Source: Propionicicella superfundia DSM 22317
GTDB taxonomy: Bacteria; Actinomycetota; Actinomycetes; Propionibacteriales; Propionibacteriaceae
Length of the DNA: 64,000 nt
Assembly (NCBI RefSeq): GCF_000423465.1
Contig: NZ_KE384022.1
Span: forward strand, 1 to 64,000
Reading direction: 5' to 3'
The translations under genes were made by a program, and so were the position numbers. Shown one piece after another: positions 16,980-25,149 of this stretch; the stretch's first letter is position 1, and each line of letters starts with the position of its first letter. The notes below the pieces were generated by a model that was given only the letters and a program-made list of their open reading frames with translations, made no database searches and had not been told where the DNA came from.

Positions 16980-17400
16980 TCATTCTCCGGCTGTGACGAG
17001 GACCTTCCCGACGACGCCACCGGCATCCAGGTAGGCGAACGCCTCTGACGCCCGGTCGAACGGGAAGACCCGGTCAACGACACCGGCAAGGTCGCCGGCG
17101 TCCGCGAGCGCGAGCAGCCGTGTCGTGATGGATGGCGTCGCGACGGCAGCGAGCGAGCGCAACTGGCGCGACGACCCGAGGGGCAGGATCGAGGCGCGGG
17201 CCATCCGCCCGAGCGGGCCCAGGACGCGGTTCGTCCCGCCCGACACCCCGACGACCACGCCGTCGTCGCGCACCAGGCGCTGCAGAGCCCTCAGCGATGC
17301 CCTGCCTCCCAGATCGATGGCGGCGTCGTAAACGCCGGCCGGGAGTGTGCCGAGATCCGGGTCACGATCGCCGACCCGCGCCGCGCCCTGCCACGGCCGT
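16980..17400 (-). pseudogene. C-terminal fragment of a zinc-type alcohol dehydrogenase/quinone oxidoreductase
   Basis: One continuous minus-strand frame encodes about 140 residues of the medium-chain dehydrogenase family: the end of the NADP-binding domain (GVYDAAIDLGGRASLRALQRL, given as the GVYDA..DL..R motif), then DDGVVVGVSGG and the closing FPFDRASEAFAYLDAGGVVGKVLV typical of quinone oxidoreductases. The catalytic domain and the first half of the Rossmann fold are absent upstream, where unrelated sequence follows. It is a truncated gene at the edge of the CRISPR operon, perhaps cut by the event that brought the operon in. Confidence 0.7.
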
Positions 17401-17488
17401 CCTCGCGCGAGCGCTGCACAGGGCGTGGACGTAGGTATCGCGACGCGAAGCCGATGTAACGAACTACTCGCATGGCCGATGTTGTGGC

Positions 17489-17953
17489 TCAGACAAGCTC
17501 GATGAACGCGAGCGGCATGAGTTCAACACCATCCGGCCCGGTCTCGGATTCCACCAGCACCGACCTGACCTTCACATCGCGCGTCGCAACCCCGTCTGCG
17601 CCGTGCAGGCCCGGGATGTTCCCGACGCTGACCCGGCCGTCAGCACAATTCCATGCAGGGTGGATGCTCACCGTGATCTCGAGGTCTTCGCCGGGCATCA
17701 TCATCGCCCCGATAACGCCTGCCCCGCCATCGCCAAGGGACGGATCCACTCTTGCGCGCACCCATCGGTCAGGCCCCCAGCCCCAGACGTGCGTCGCCTG
17801 TGTCGGCTCCGCAGGCAGCATCCGGGCGACATGGATGCCAGGTTCGACGGTATCGATCCAAAGCCACTCGTCTATGTCAAGCCGGGCCAGGTCGGCCCAC
17901 GCACCATGCACGGGCGACAACGTGCCCGATTCCCGGGTCCCGGTGCCGCTCAT
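17489..17953 (-). CDS. last gene of the CRISPR operon, small unknown protein (possible Csx19-like)
   Basis: A 154-residue, mainly beta-strand protein with Trp-rich motifs (DEWLWIDTV, HVWGWGPDRWVRARVD) and no membrane segment. Its start overlaps the stop of the double-RAMP gene (ATGA), which places it firmly in the cas operon. Type III-D loci often include a small Csx19/TIGR03984 protein of this size; the W.WGPDRW strand pattern reminds me of that family, but the match is weak. It is not the helical small subunit (Csm2/Cmr5 type). It could be an accessory complex subunit or a regulator of the effector. Confidence 0.5.
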   Translation of the reverse strand: MSGTGTRESGTLSPVHGAWADLARLDIDEWLWIDTVEPGIHVARMLPAEPTQATHVWGWGPDRWVRARVDPSLGDGGAGVIGAMMMPGEDLEITVSIHPAWNCADGRVSVGNIPGLHGADGVATRDVKVRSVLVESETGPDGVELMPLAFIELV

Positions 17954-19233
17954 GAGTCCTCCTCCTCGTGCGCGTCCGCAAGCGCTCTGAGCCCCTCCAC
18001 GTCCACAGCGGCTCGGGCCAGTTCGTCAGCAGCCACCTCCAGCGACCCGTATCCTCTGCCAGCATGGCCACCGACGCCGATGAGACCGTCGTTCATGTCT
18101 TTCAGTACCACCCGCAACAGTCCTTGCACAGACGCAGGCATCTGGCCACCCGCATATCCGATGGCAAGCGTCAACGTCGCGCCTTCCGGAATCGCCTCGA
18201 CTGTGTACAGTGCAGAATCCCGAGCCCCGCCGGTGAATCGGTCAATAGCCACGTGGGTTCGTGTCAGCATCTGCGACACCTCCAGGAGCGAATCCTCGAA
18301 CCAAAGCAGGCCGCGCCCGCGATCGGGGGCGCCGTAGAGAAGGTCGACCACTCGGAGGCCAAGCGCCTCGTCCATGCAGACCGACAGGATCAACGCGGTT
18401 CGATGCCGGAAGACCCCCTTCCACGAAGACCCCGGGATGAGCGGCTTCCCATCGGAGCGCAACTGAGCCAACATGCGTCCACGTGGGCTGTCACTTCCCA
18501 CTGTGTCGCCGCCGCCGACGTGAATCGGATCCCGTGCTGTGAGGACCGTTCGCCACGCAGGGGGCGCGGTGCCGACGCCCTCCTCGTCGTAGGTCTCCAC
18601 GCTCTCCGGCGGGGCACCGTCCGCCAGCGTCCACTCGTCCCGCATTGTCAGCCACCACGTGAGCTGAGCGGCGTGGTCGAGTCGAACGGCAAGCGCTCGT
18701 ACTCGTGTCACGCGTGACCGCCCAAGCCCCTGCCCTCGTCCTCTGCCCAAGGACGGCGCCCATGTCCGCAGCGACTCGAGAAGACCGCGATCGAAGGAGC
18801 CGTCGTGAAACAGAACAAGCCTCCCACGGCAGGGCTCGGCCCATTGCTCGCGCCGTAGGGACGTCCCGAGAGCAGCAGACCGTCCCGCATCGACGGATGT
18901 CGCTCCACGGCCAGCCACACGAGCGTCGTCGAGGCGCGTTCCCAGGAGCCACAACCGACCAGGCCTGTGAGTGGTCTCACGGTCGTGAGCGCCCGTCGTG
19001 TGTTCCCACTCGCCCGGCCCCTTTCCGAGCCACGACTCCGCGCGTTCCGGGCCAAGATGACGGCGCAGAGCCCCAGCAAGACCAGTGGCAGGCAGATACG
19101 GACGGCACTCGACGCCCGGCCAGTGAGCGACGAGGACGGGCAGATCGCTCCCGGTCGATGCGTCGTCGACACCCCCCACGGCCCACCGCCCCGGGAGATC
19201 GAGATCGACGGTGATGAGCGTCACGACGTTCAT
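17950..19233 (-). CDS. fused double-RAMP backbone protein (Csm3/Cmr4-like, two domains)
   Basis: A 427-residue protein with two consecutive RAMP folds. Domain 1 (about 1-210) shows VGGVDDASTGSD followed by PYLPATGLAGALRR. Domain 2 (about 235-427) repeats the layout with HVGGGDTVGSD and PLIPGSSWKGVFRHR. Domain 2 also has the thumb-type segment HVAIDRFTGGARDSALYTVE typical of Csm3/Cmr4 proteins and ends with a Gly-rich loop (GVGGHAGRGYG). Acidic residues at the expected catalytic loop positions are present in both domains, so both may cut target RNA every six bases, as Csm3 does. Its start overlaps the upstream gene by four bases. Confidence 0.8.
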   Translation of the reverse strand: MNVVTLITVDLDLPGRWAVGGVDDASTGSDLPVLVAHWPGVECRPYLPATGLAGALRRHLGPERAESWLGKGPGEWEHTTGAHDRETTHRPGRLWLLGTRLDDARVAGRGATSVDAGRSAALGTSLRREQWAEPCRGRLVLFHDGSFDRGLLESLRTWAPSLGRGRGQGLGRSRVTRVRALAVRLDHAAQLTWWLTMRDEWTLADGAPPESVETYDEEGVGTAPPAWRTVLTARDPIHVGGGDTVGSDSPRGRMLAQLRSDGKPLIPGSSWKGVFRHRTALILSVCMDEALGLRVVDLLYGAPDRGRGLLWFEDSLLEVSQMLTRTHVAIDRFTGGARDSALYTVEAIPEGATLTLAIGYAGGQMPASVQGLLRVVLKDMNDGLIGVGGHAGRGYGSLEVAADELARAAVDVEGLRALADAHEEEDS

Positions 19234-20594
19234 CCGGGTTCTCCGATCAAAGTGTCCAATCGGGCGACGTGATCGCCGATATCGGGGTCCTTCAGAGTCC
19301 TCGCCACAAGATTGCGACTGTCGGGGCCAAGGTCTCTCGCCCAGGGCTGATTCAGAGCGTCGGCGATGCAGGTGGCCGCTGGGAGCCCGTTGTCGACCGT
19401 CAGCATCAACTGTCTACACGCGCCGCGGAGAGCCTTCAGCGTCTTGACCCGAAGCTCAGCCGGAAGCAGACCGGACAGCTCCTCGACAGGGTCCGCGTGC
19501 GCCTCGGAACTGACCCGCGCGGGTGCGACGCTCGCGATGGATCGATCTTGCGACCGATGCTTCTGCCCGCCTGGCTTCTCTCCCGACTCGCTGGCGAGAT
19601 CCCACGTGCGCAGATCACCCACTGCGAACAGTTCGACCTCTCCGAATCCTTCACGCTGCCGCAAGCCGACCCCCTGGCGAACCTCTTGGAGCGACGACCG
19701 CGCCCATCCCGACAGCAGAGCTGTCGATCCCGTGGCCAGTGCCCATTCGAGGGGTTTCGGCACCCCTGCTACGCCGTGCCATCCCGAGACCTGCTCAGGG
19801 CGCGTCCAGGTGGCTCCCACATCGCCCGCGCCCGCGCGGGCACCGAGGTATCCCTTCAGATCGAAGGTCGGCTGTCCGAAGGCGCCGATGAGAATAGCAG
19901 GCGAGCGCAGCCGGAAAACAATCGTGTTCCCCTCGGGCAGTGGCGGGGCAACGGCGGGTTCCAGTGACCAGCCGCAACGACCGAGTGTGGACCGCTGCCC
20001 ACCGATCGATATGTCGAACCTCTGCTGCAACCATGCCAGCTCCGCCGCCAGTTCGTCCTCGTCGGCACCGCGCACGGTCAGCCGCCCCCGGTAGCAGACC
20101 TGTCTTCCCATCGCCTTGCGGGTGAACAACTGCTCGTCCACCGCAGCGCCGTTCTTCAGTGCAGTCCGCGTCGTGTCGACCAGCCACGACCCGTCCACAT
20201 CCCAGCCGCCGCGGCTCCGTTCGATCGCGCCTCCGCACATCGGGCAGACATCGAGACGCCGGGCAACGAGGTCATGGCGTCCGGGCGGGCACTCTGACCC
20301 GGGGTATTTGCAGCTCACCTCGGAGAGACCGCACAACTCCGCGTGTCGATCGCCGACGAACGGCACGGCGGGACCGACCACAAGCTGGCGCCCGAACAGA
20401 CGATCGAATATTCGTTCCGCATCATGCCCGTCGAACGCTGCGGTCGGGTGTGACCACCACGCCGTTCCCAGTGCACCTCTCACAGCCGTTCCGGGGATCA
20501 CGGTGTGGATCTCGCGCGTGTTCAGTACCGATCCGGCCCGGCCAGCCGAGACCCGGGTACGAGGCGTCAGCGTGTAAGTGAAGCGGAGACTCAT
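19230..20594 (-). CDS. csx10: Csx10-like RAMP protein with zinc-binding insertion
   Basis: A 454-residue RAMP protein. The N-terminal part has the RAMP pattern TREIHTVIPGTAVRGALGTAWW, quoted here as VIPGTAVRGAL, with the Arg-Gly of RAMP helix 1. Around residues 93-125 an insertion with four or more cysteines (CKYPGSEC and CPMCGG) should bind zinc. A second RAMP-like half follows, with GVGLRQREGFGEVEL as its Gly-rich element. This single-chain, Cas5-like arrangement is that of Csx10, the subunit that distinguishes type III-D systems, where it is thought to cap the crRNA 5' end. It starts ATGA-coupled to the upstream RAMP; the longer frame from 21458 is artefactual. Confidence 0.65.
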   Translation of the reverse strand: MSLRFTYTLTPRTRVSAGRAGSVLNTREIHTVIPGTAVRGALGTAWWSHPTAAFDGHDAERIFDRLFGRQLVVGPAVPFVGDRHAELCGLSEVSCKYPGSECPPGRHDLVARRLDVCPMCGGAIERSRGGWDVDGSWLVDTTRTALKNGAAVDEQLFTRKAMGRQVCYRGRLTVRGADEDELAAELAWLQQRFDISIGGQRSTLGRCGWSLEPAVAPPLPEGNTIVFRLRSPAILIGAFGQPTFDLKGYLGARAGAGDVGATWTRPEQVSGWHGVAGVPKPLEWALATGSTALLSGWARSSLQEVRQGVGLRQREGFGEVELFAVGDLRTWDLASESGEKPGGQKHRSQDRSIASVAPARVSSEAHADPVEELSGLLPAELRVKTLKALRGACRQLMLTVDNGLPAATCIADALNQPWARDLGPDSRNLVARTLKDPDIGDHVARLDTLIGEPG

Positions 20595-21163
20595 GGAACC
20601 CTCACCCTCGCCGCAATCAGTCGCTCCGAATCGGCGTCTGTCCATGGTTCGCCATCGTCCTCGATGGAGACCCATCCTTCCCCGCGTCGCCGTCCGCCAC
20701 CGAGCCCGAGGACGGCGAGCGCGGCGGCACGCAGGACAAGGCTGTGGACGCTGTACTGCTCGTCGGACAGCCTGACACGGGGTTCCACGCAGAAAGTGGC
20801 GGGCTCTGCCCATGCGTGCTCGCCGAACATGAGGAACCCTCTCTTCGCAAGACCCGTCGCGTCGTCCACCGAGATCCGGGTCGTGCTCGTTACGGCGATC
20901 GGCACGGCGAACTGCGCGTCCGACCACCACCAGGGTGCCGGCTGACGCGGCTTGCCGAAGACGTCGTCGACAAGGGTCTCGCGCACGCCCAAGGACTCCC
21001 GCGCGGCAGCCCGCATGAGACCTTTCAGGCTGCTGGCCGGAAGAGGGGTGTCCCGGTCGACCGCGTTGTCGAGCCCCGGTTCGGGTCGCCCTGTGCCGAC
21101 GTGGAATGGGCCGTGAAACCGGATGGTGAAGGCCAACGAGACCTGATCGAGCCTGGCTGTCAT
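20591..21163 (-). CDS. single-domain RAMP protein (Csm3-like)
   Basis: A 190-residue RAMP. The first strand is followed by GPFHVGTGRPEPGLDNAVDRD and then PLPASSLKGLMR, given here as the FHVGTG, DNAVDRD and PASSLKG motifs. These are the diagnostic Csm3 elements, and DNAVDRD carries the aspartate that in Csm3 cleaves target RNA. The end has LGLGGGRRRGEGWV, the Gly-rich loop. It should form part of the crRNA backbone. The ATG at 21163 overlaps the Cas10 stop (ATGA); upstream in-frame codons would overlap cas10. Confidence 0.8.
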   Translation of the reverse strand: MTARLDQVSLAFTIRFHGPFHVGTGRPEPGLDNAVDRDTPLPASSLKGLMRAAARESLGVRETLVDDVFGKPRQPAPWWWSDAQFAVPIAVTSTTRISVDDATGLAKRGFLMFGEHAWAEPATFCVEPRVRLSDEQYSVHSLVLRAAALAVLGLGGGRRRGEGWVSIEDDGEPWTDADSERLIAARVRVP

Positions 21164-22632
21164 GGCTGATCCTCCCGGTTCGCACGTGGCCACCATCGGG
21201 CACGTGACAACAGCGCCCGAAGCCGGTCCGTGTCGTCCTGTGCCAGTTGACTGATCGCCTTGGGCACTGCAGCCCCGTCGTGAGCCCGCCTTCCCGCCCA
21301 AGTCGACACTCTGCCGGCCGCCGCGCCCAGGGACGAGTCGCGAAGTATCTGTCCAAGTCTGTGCCGCGCGGCCGGTGGAAGCGCAAAGACCTCCAGCGCG
21401 GCTTGCTCCGCGATCGACGCGCCGACCGGCGTCGGGAGAAGCTGCCGAAATGCCTCATCCGCAGACACGACCTGGATCCACCGCCGACCGGCTCTGGCTC
21501 CCGTCAACCCGTCGGCGGTGAGATCGACCCACGCGATCCCGGCGGCCTGCCCGCGGAACTCTCGCTTGGCCGCCTTGAGCGCGAGTTCCGCGTGCACGGT
21601 TGCGTCCGACACTGGATGCGTGGCGTGCGTGAACGCGACGCCTACTCCGAGCGACAGCTCCGCGATCCGGTCGAGCAGTTCTCTGGCGGCGCCCTCTTCG
21701 GGGATGTCGCAGGCCAGGCACGCGCGCAGAGTGTCCTGGAGCGTGCTGAATCCGCGGATCAGTTCGGTGACGAACGTCCAGGCGCGCGCCGCCGGGACGC
21801 TCACCAGAACGTCGTCTCCACCGACGTAGTGAGGGATTGCGCTCTTGTGCCGGTCTGTCGGTTCATGGATCGACGACGCGGCGATCTCGACGGCCGTGCG
21901 GGTCGCGAAGTCCACATCTCCGGGAGCCCGGTTGCGCAGGTTCGGCACATCCAGGTCGAATGTGTTCAGCGCCTCGAAAAACGAGCCGAGCTTGTTGCCG
22001 TCGGCGTTCACAAGAGCGAGCTGGCTGGAGGATTCCTTGCGGCCGACCGCGCGGACGCGTCGCTGTTGCGGGTCGCCTCCACGCCCGGCCAGATCGTCGA
22101 AGGTGTCCGGCCAGTCGCCCTTCAGATCATCCAGCAGCGCGCGGGGGGCGCGGGTCGCGCCCTGCCGTGCGGCACAGTCGGGGCCAAGGTCGTTCGACAG
22201 CCCTCGCATCTCGGCTCCACAACCGCGGCAGGCGTCCGCGACGGGCTGGTCGTAGCGGTGCGGTGCAGCAACCAGGCGGGCGACAGAACCTTGAAGAGCC
22301 GCCGCGACTGCAGATGCGTACGTGGATGCGCTCACCCGCCACGCGCTCCACTCGACGCCCGGAAGAGCGCCCGCTAGGTGCCGCACGAGTCGCGGAGCCG
22401 CACTCCGCGCAGTGTCCAGCGAATCGGCTTCGGCGACGACGACGCCGTCGACGTTCCCGGCCTCGGAACACGCCCGAAGTCGGAGGTCCGCCAGGACCTT
22501 CTTCATCGCAGGGGCGTTGATGTCTGTCTGCGCACTAAGCGCAGCGGATGCCCCGCGCAGGAGGCGCAGTTCTGGGGTCCGCACGAGCCAGGTATGTACA
22601 CGCTGCGCCCCAACGGCGAGGTACACGGTCAT
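21160..22632 (-). CDS. cas10: Cas10, HD-less, with intact GGDD palm motif
   Basis: A 490-residue large subunit. The N-terminus begins directly in the first palm-like domain (VYLAVGAQRVHTWLV, LRGASAAL); no HD nuclease domain precedes it, unlike typical Cas10 proteins of 700 or more residues. A zinc-binding motif CRGC...C lies near residues 143-161. The first palm aspartate is in NADGNKLG (209-216), and the polymerase motif GGDD is at 271-274 in HYVGGDDVLV. It should therefore make cyclic oligoadenylate or a related nucleotide from ATP on target binding, but not cut ssDNA. The start overlaps the upstream RAMP stop (ATGA). Confidence 0.9.
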   Translation of the reverse strand: MTVYLAVGAQRVHTWLVRTPELRLLRGASAALSAQTDINAPAMKKVLADLRLRACSEAGNVDGVVVAEADSLDTARSAAPRLVRHLAGALPGVEWSAWRVSASTYASAVAAALQGSVARLVAAPHRYDQPVADACRGCGAEMRGLSNDLGPDCAARQGATRAPRALLDDLKGDWPDTFDDLAGRGGDPQQRRVRAVGRKESSSQLALVNADGNKLGSFFEALNTFDLDVPNLRNRAPGDVDFATRTAVEIAASSIHEPTDRHKSAIPHYVGGDDVLVSVPAARAWTFVTELIRGFSTLQDTLRACLACDIPEEGAARELLDRIAELSLGVGVAFTHATHPVSDATVHAELALKAAKREFRGQAAGIAWVDLTADGLTGARAGRRWIQVVSADEAFRQLLPTPVGASIAEQAALEVFALPPAARHRLGQILRDSSLGAAAGRVSTWAGRRAHDGAAVPKAISQLAQDDTDRLRALLSRARWWPRANREDQP

Positions 22633-24719
22633 GGTTTGTCCTTGGTCGTGATCGGCAGCGAACGGTCGCCGTCGGTCGGCCCGGGGAGACGATGCCACGG
22701 TTTGGTCGAGCGCGTCTCGCGAGCGCCGTTGCATTCCTGGAAGAACTCGAAACTGCGCCGGAATCGGTCCTGGTCCTTCGGATCATCGCTGACAGCGAAC
22801 GCCCACGGCGCCCCGGGCGGGTAGGTCACCAGATGCACCTGGTCGCCAAGACCGTCGAGGTCGAGAATCGGCAACAGTTGTTCAAGGTTCGGACCGAACC
22901 GTCCGACACGCTCGTTCACGTCGGCCCCCGGGAACCTCGCATTCGTCCAGTCGATGCGCTCTCCGCTCCCGCCGAGATACCGCTCGTGGAGCGTCCCGAC
23001 GTCCACACGGGTCACCCGCGGGGTCGCGCTCCCGAGGCCCAGGGGCTTCGCCCCTCCGAGCCGGACGGCAACTCTTCTGCCCTCACCGCCAGGGATCAGC
23101 CTCATCACCCGCGTGGGGTCGAGCGCGGCAAGAAGCGTGTGCAACGACATCGGGTCCAGTTGGTCAACGGACACACGTGCGGTCAACACCGTGCCCTTCG
23201 GGACGAGAATGGCAGGCCTGACCATGCCACCCTTGTCGTCGCTCAGTGACCCTGTCGCCGTATATCTCGGTGTCATGGACCCGCCGAGTTGGGCGCTCTG
23301 CCAATCGGCCTGTGCGTCGGGATCGGAATGCCAGTAGTACTTGCGGCCGGCCAATCGCTTGTAGATGGGTCCGACGTGATCCGCCTTGCTGCCCCAGTGA
23401 CTCGCGACGTCACCCACGGGGCGGCCCTCCTGGGGGGAATCCTTGCGCCACTGCAGATAGAACATGCCCATGCCCGGACGGGGTTGTCCCAACGGCGCAA
23501 GCCTCACCGACGTTGTGGTCACGGGCCCGCTGCGTGCCGCCCCAAACCGCACGTGCCCCGCGTAGGAGTCTTGTCGGCCCTTCCCTGCGTCGCCAGCGGA
23601 TGTGTCGGCGGCACCGAAGACGGCGCAGGAGTGGCACAGCGTCAGGTCCTCTCCCGGAATGCACGGAAGCGGGGAGGTCGGCCCTGATCCGAGCCTCTCG
23701 CGGACACTCCCGTCCCCGGCACGCCGCCAGATTCGTGCGAGCTTCAACTCGCGGACGCGGTCGCGCTCCATTCGCACCCACACGACATCGCCAGGAAACA
23801 ACAGGCCGCTCGCTCGCGCGCGTTGCGCGATTACTCCGAAGCCGCCACCAGGGGTCCACCACTCGACATCGGCGTAGTCCCGTTCCCTTTCCCACGCTCG
23901 CGCGTCGCTCTTTCCCGAGCGTTTCCCCTGCTGCTCGAGCCGCCGCCTGTCGTCGGTGCCACGGCACGCCGCGCGATACGCCTGGATCGCATCCTGATCC
24001 GCTACGGGGTCGAGATCGACGACGCGCTCGGTCGCGGTGGCCGTCGCCCAGAAGCAGCGTCCTTTGGCCCCGTTCTTGCGCTTCCTCCGTCGTGCTGTCG
24101 TGTCGGTCACGAGCACGACTCGGGCACCTTCCGAAACAGCCGCCGAGCCCGGCGTTGCGACTCTTCGCGCCGCCGACACGGTGCACATCTCACGCCGGTC
24201 GAGTGTCGATGTTGTGATCGCGCCTTCGAGTTCCAGCCAATCTCCGGATCTCACGGCCCTGTCCCTGCGAAGCGCTCTTGCCAGCGATGTAGCTTCCACC
24301 CAGACGATGTCCTCGCACAATCGCAGTCGCTGCGGCTGCCCATCTCTGCTCTCAGTCACGACCGCCAGGGTCCAGTTCGCGGCCCCATCGACTCCAGCAT
24401 GCGTTGGTTCCCGGTAGCTCGGCACAAAATCCTCGTCCAACACTCGAAGACAGCCGTTGAACATTGTCTCGTGCAACGACCGGGCCATTCCCTTGAGCGC
24501 CGATCCTGGAATCCGAACCCCCTCGTCGGTCAGCCACCCTTCGGCCTCGGCTTCTCGTGGAAGCACCATCGGGGTCTCCAACGTCCACTCCATATCGATA
24601 ACACCGCTGTACAAGCGTCCTCGATGGGCACCCGCGTGCATTAGAGGCTGCCGACGAATGACCTCGATCGGTAGCGGCACGAAGGTGTACGGGTTGACGA
24701 AAGCAGCGCTGGTGTCCAC
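22629..24719 (-). CDS. TIGR03986-type CRISPR RAMP protein
   Basis: A 696-residue RAMP-superfamily protein. It begins VDTSAAFVNPYTFVPLP; the FVNPYxFVPL opening is what I know from the TIGR03986 CRISPR-associated family. Domain elements are RIPGSALKGMARSLHE near residue 70, a cysteine-bearing LTLCHSCAVFGAAD segment in the middle, and a C-terminal Gly-rich GGAKPLGLGSATPRV. The last ~80 residues look like an added domain. A GTG at 24719, one base past the upstream stop and behind an AGGGAGAGG ribosome site, is the best start; the frame extends further upstream without support. It is probably a multi-RAMP structural subunit of the effector complex. Confidence 0.8.
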   Translation of the reverse strand: MDTSAAFVNPYTFVPLPIEVIRRQPLMHAGAHRGRLYSGVIDMEWTLETPMVLPREAEAEGWLTDEGVRIPGSALKGMARSLHETMFNGCLRVLDEDFVPSYREPTHAGVDGAANWTLAVVTESRDGQPQRLRLCEDIVWVEATSLARALRRDRAVRSGDWLELEGAITTSTLDRREMCTVSAARRVATPGSAAVSEGARVVLVTDTTARRRKRKNGAKGRCFWATATATERVVDLDPVADQDAIQAYRAACRGTDDRRRLEQQGKRSGKSDARAWERERDYADVEWWTPGGGFGVIAQRARASGLLFPGDVVWVRMERDRVRELKLARIWRRAGDGSVRERLGSGPTSPLPCIPGEDLTLCHSCAVFGAADTSAGDAGKGRQDSYAGHVRFGAARSGPVTTTSVRLAPLGQPRPGMGMFYLQWRKDSPQEGRPVGDVASHWGSKADHVGPIYKRLAGRKYYWHSDPDAQADWQSAQLGGSMTPRYTATGSLSDDKGGMVRPAILVPKGTVLTARVSVDQLDPMSLHTLLAALDPTRVMRLIPGGEGRRVAVRLGGAKPLGLGSATPRVTRVDVGTLHERYLGGSGERIDWTNARFPGADVNERVGRFGPNLEQLLPILDLDGLGDQVHLVTYPPGAPWAFAVSDDPKDQDRFRRSFEFFQECNGARETRSTKPWHRLPGPTDGDRSLPITTKDKP

Positions 24720-24720
24720 G

Positions 24721-25149
24721 CTATGCCTCTCCCTCGAAACGGGCTCGACTGTGATGCTCTTGGCCGGCGCCGTGTGCCTCGTGGACGAAACGGGCAAGCG
24801 CGCGACCTCCGATGATGAGACCGGACTCGCCTCGACAGCCGCTTCGTTCCCGCCGAGCCGAAGTCGACACCTCACCCCACGGGAAGAGGGGATCCTGCCG
24901 ACGGACCGCGGTGGCAAGGGCACGGGACACCACCAGACCGACGCCGGGCTCGGCGTCGGGTGGCCCTGAGACAGCTCCGGTGTGCCGTGCCGCGGTCAGA
25001 GGAACACCGACCCCGTCGACGGTGAGGGGCTGCTCCCGGGTCTCCGACTCCGTCAAACGCGCGGTACGCCCGGATCGGGGCAGTCGCAGGATGGGCTGTT
25101 CCTCGCGCCACACAGTGATGTCGTGTGCGGTCAGGTTCACCAGCTTCAT
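24721..25149 (-). CDS. small LTxHxIT-type protein inside the cas operon (unknown function)
   Basis: A 142-residue protein starting MKLVNLTAHDITVW. It continues with a hydrophobic-basic strand (LRLPRSGRTARL), a VDGVGVPLTAA turn and a late SGLIIGGRALARFV segment. The same layout (LTPHxV/I start, PSG..AR, VDG.P, G.IIG.RAL) occurs in short proteins of unknown function from actinobacteria and phages. I know of no role for that family in CRISPR immunity. Its start is ATGA-coupled to the SAVED-like gene and its stop lies one base before the next start, so it is fully embedded in the operon. It could be a ring-nuclease-like or inhibitory partner of the sensor, but this is unproven. Confidence 0.6.
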   Translation of the reverse strand: MKLVNLTAHDITVWREEQPILRLPRSGRTARLTESETREQPLTVDGVGVPLTAARHTGAVSGPPDAEPGVGLVVSRALATAVRRQDPLFPWGEVSTSARRERSGCRGESGLIIGGRALARFVHEAHGAGQEHHSRARFEGEA

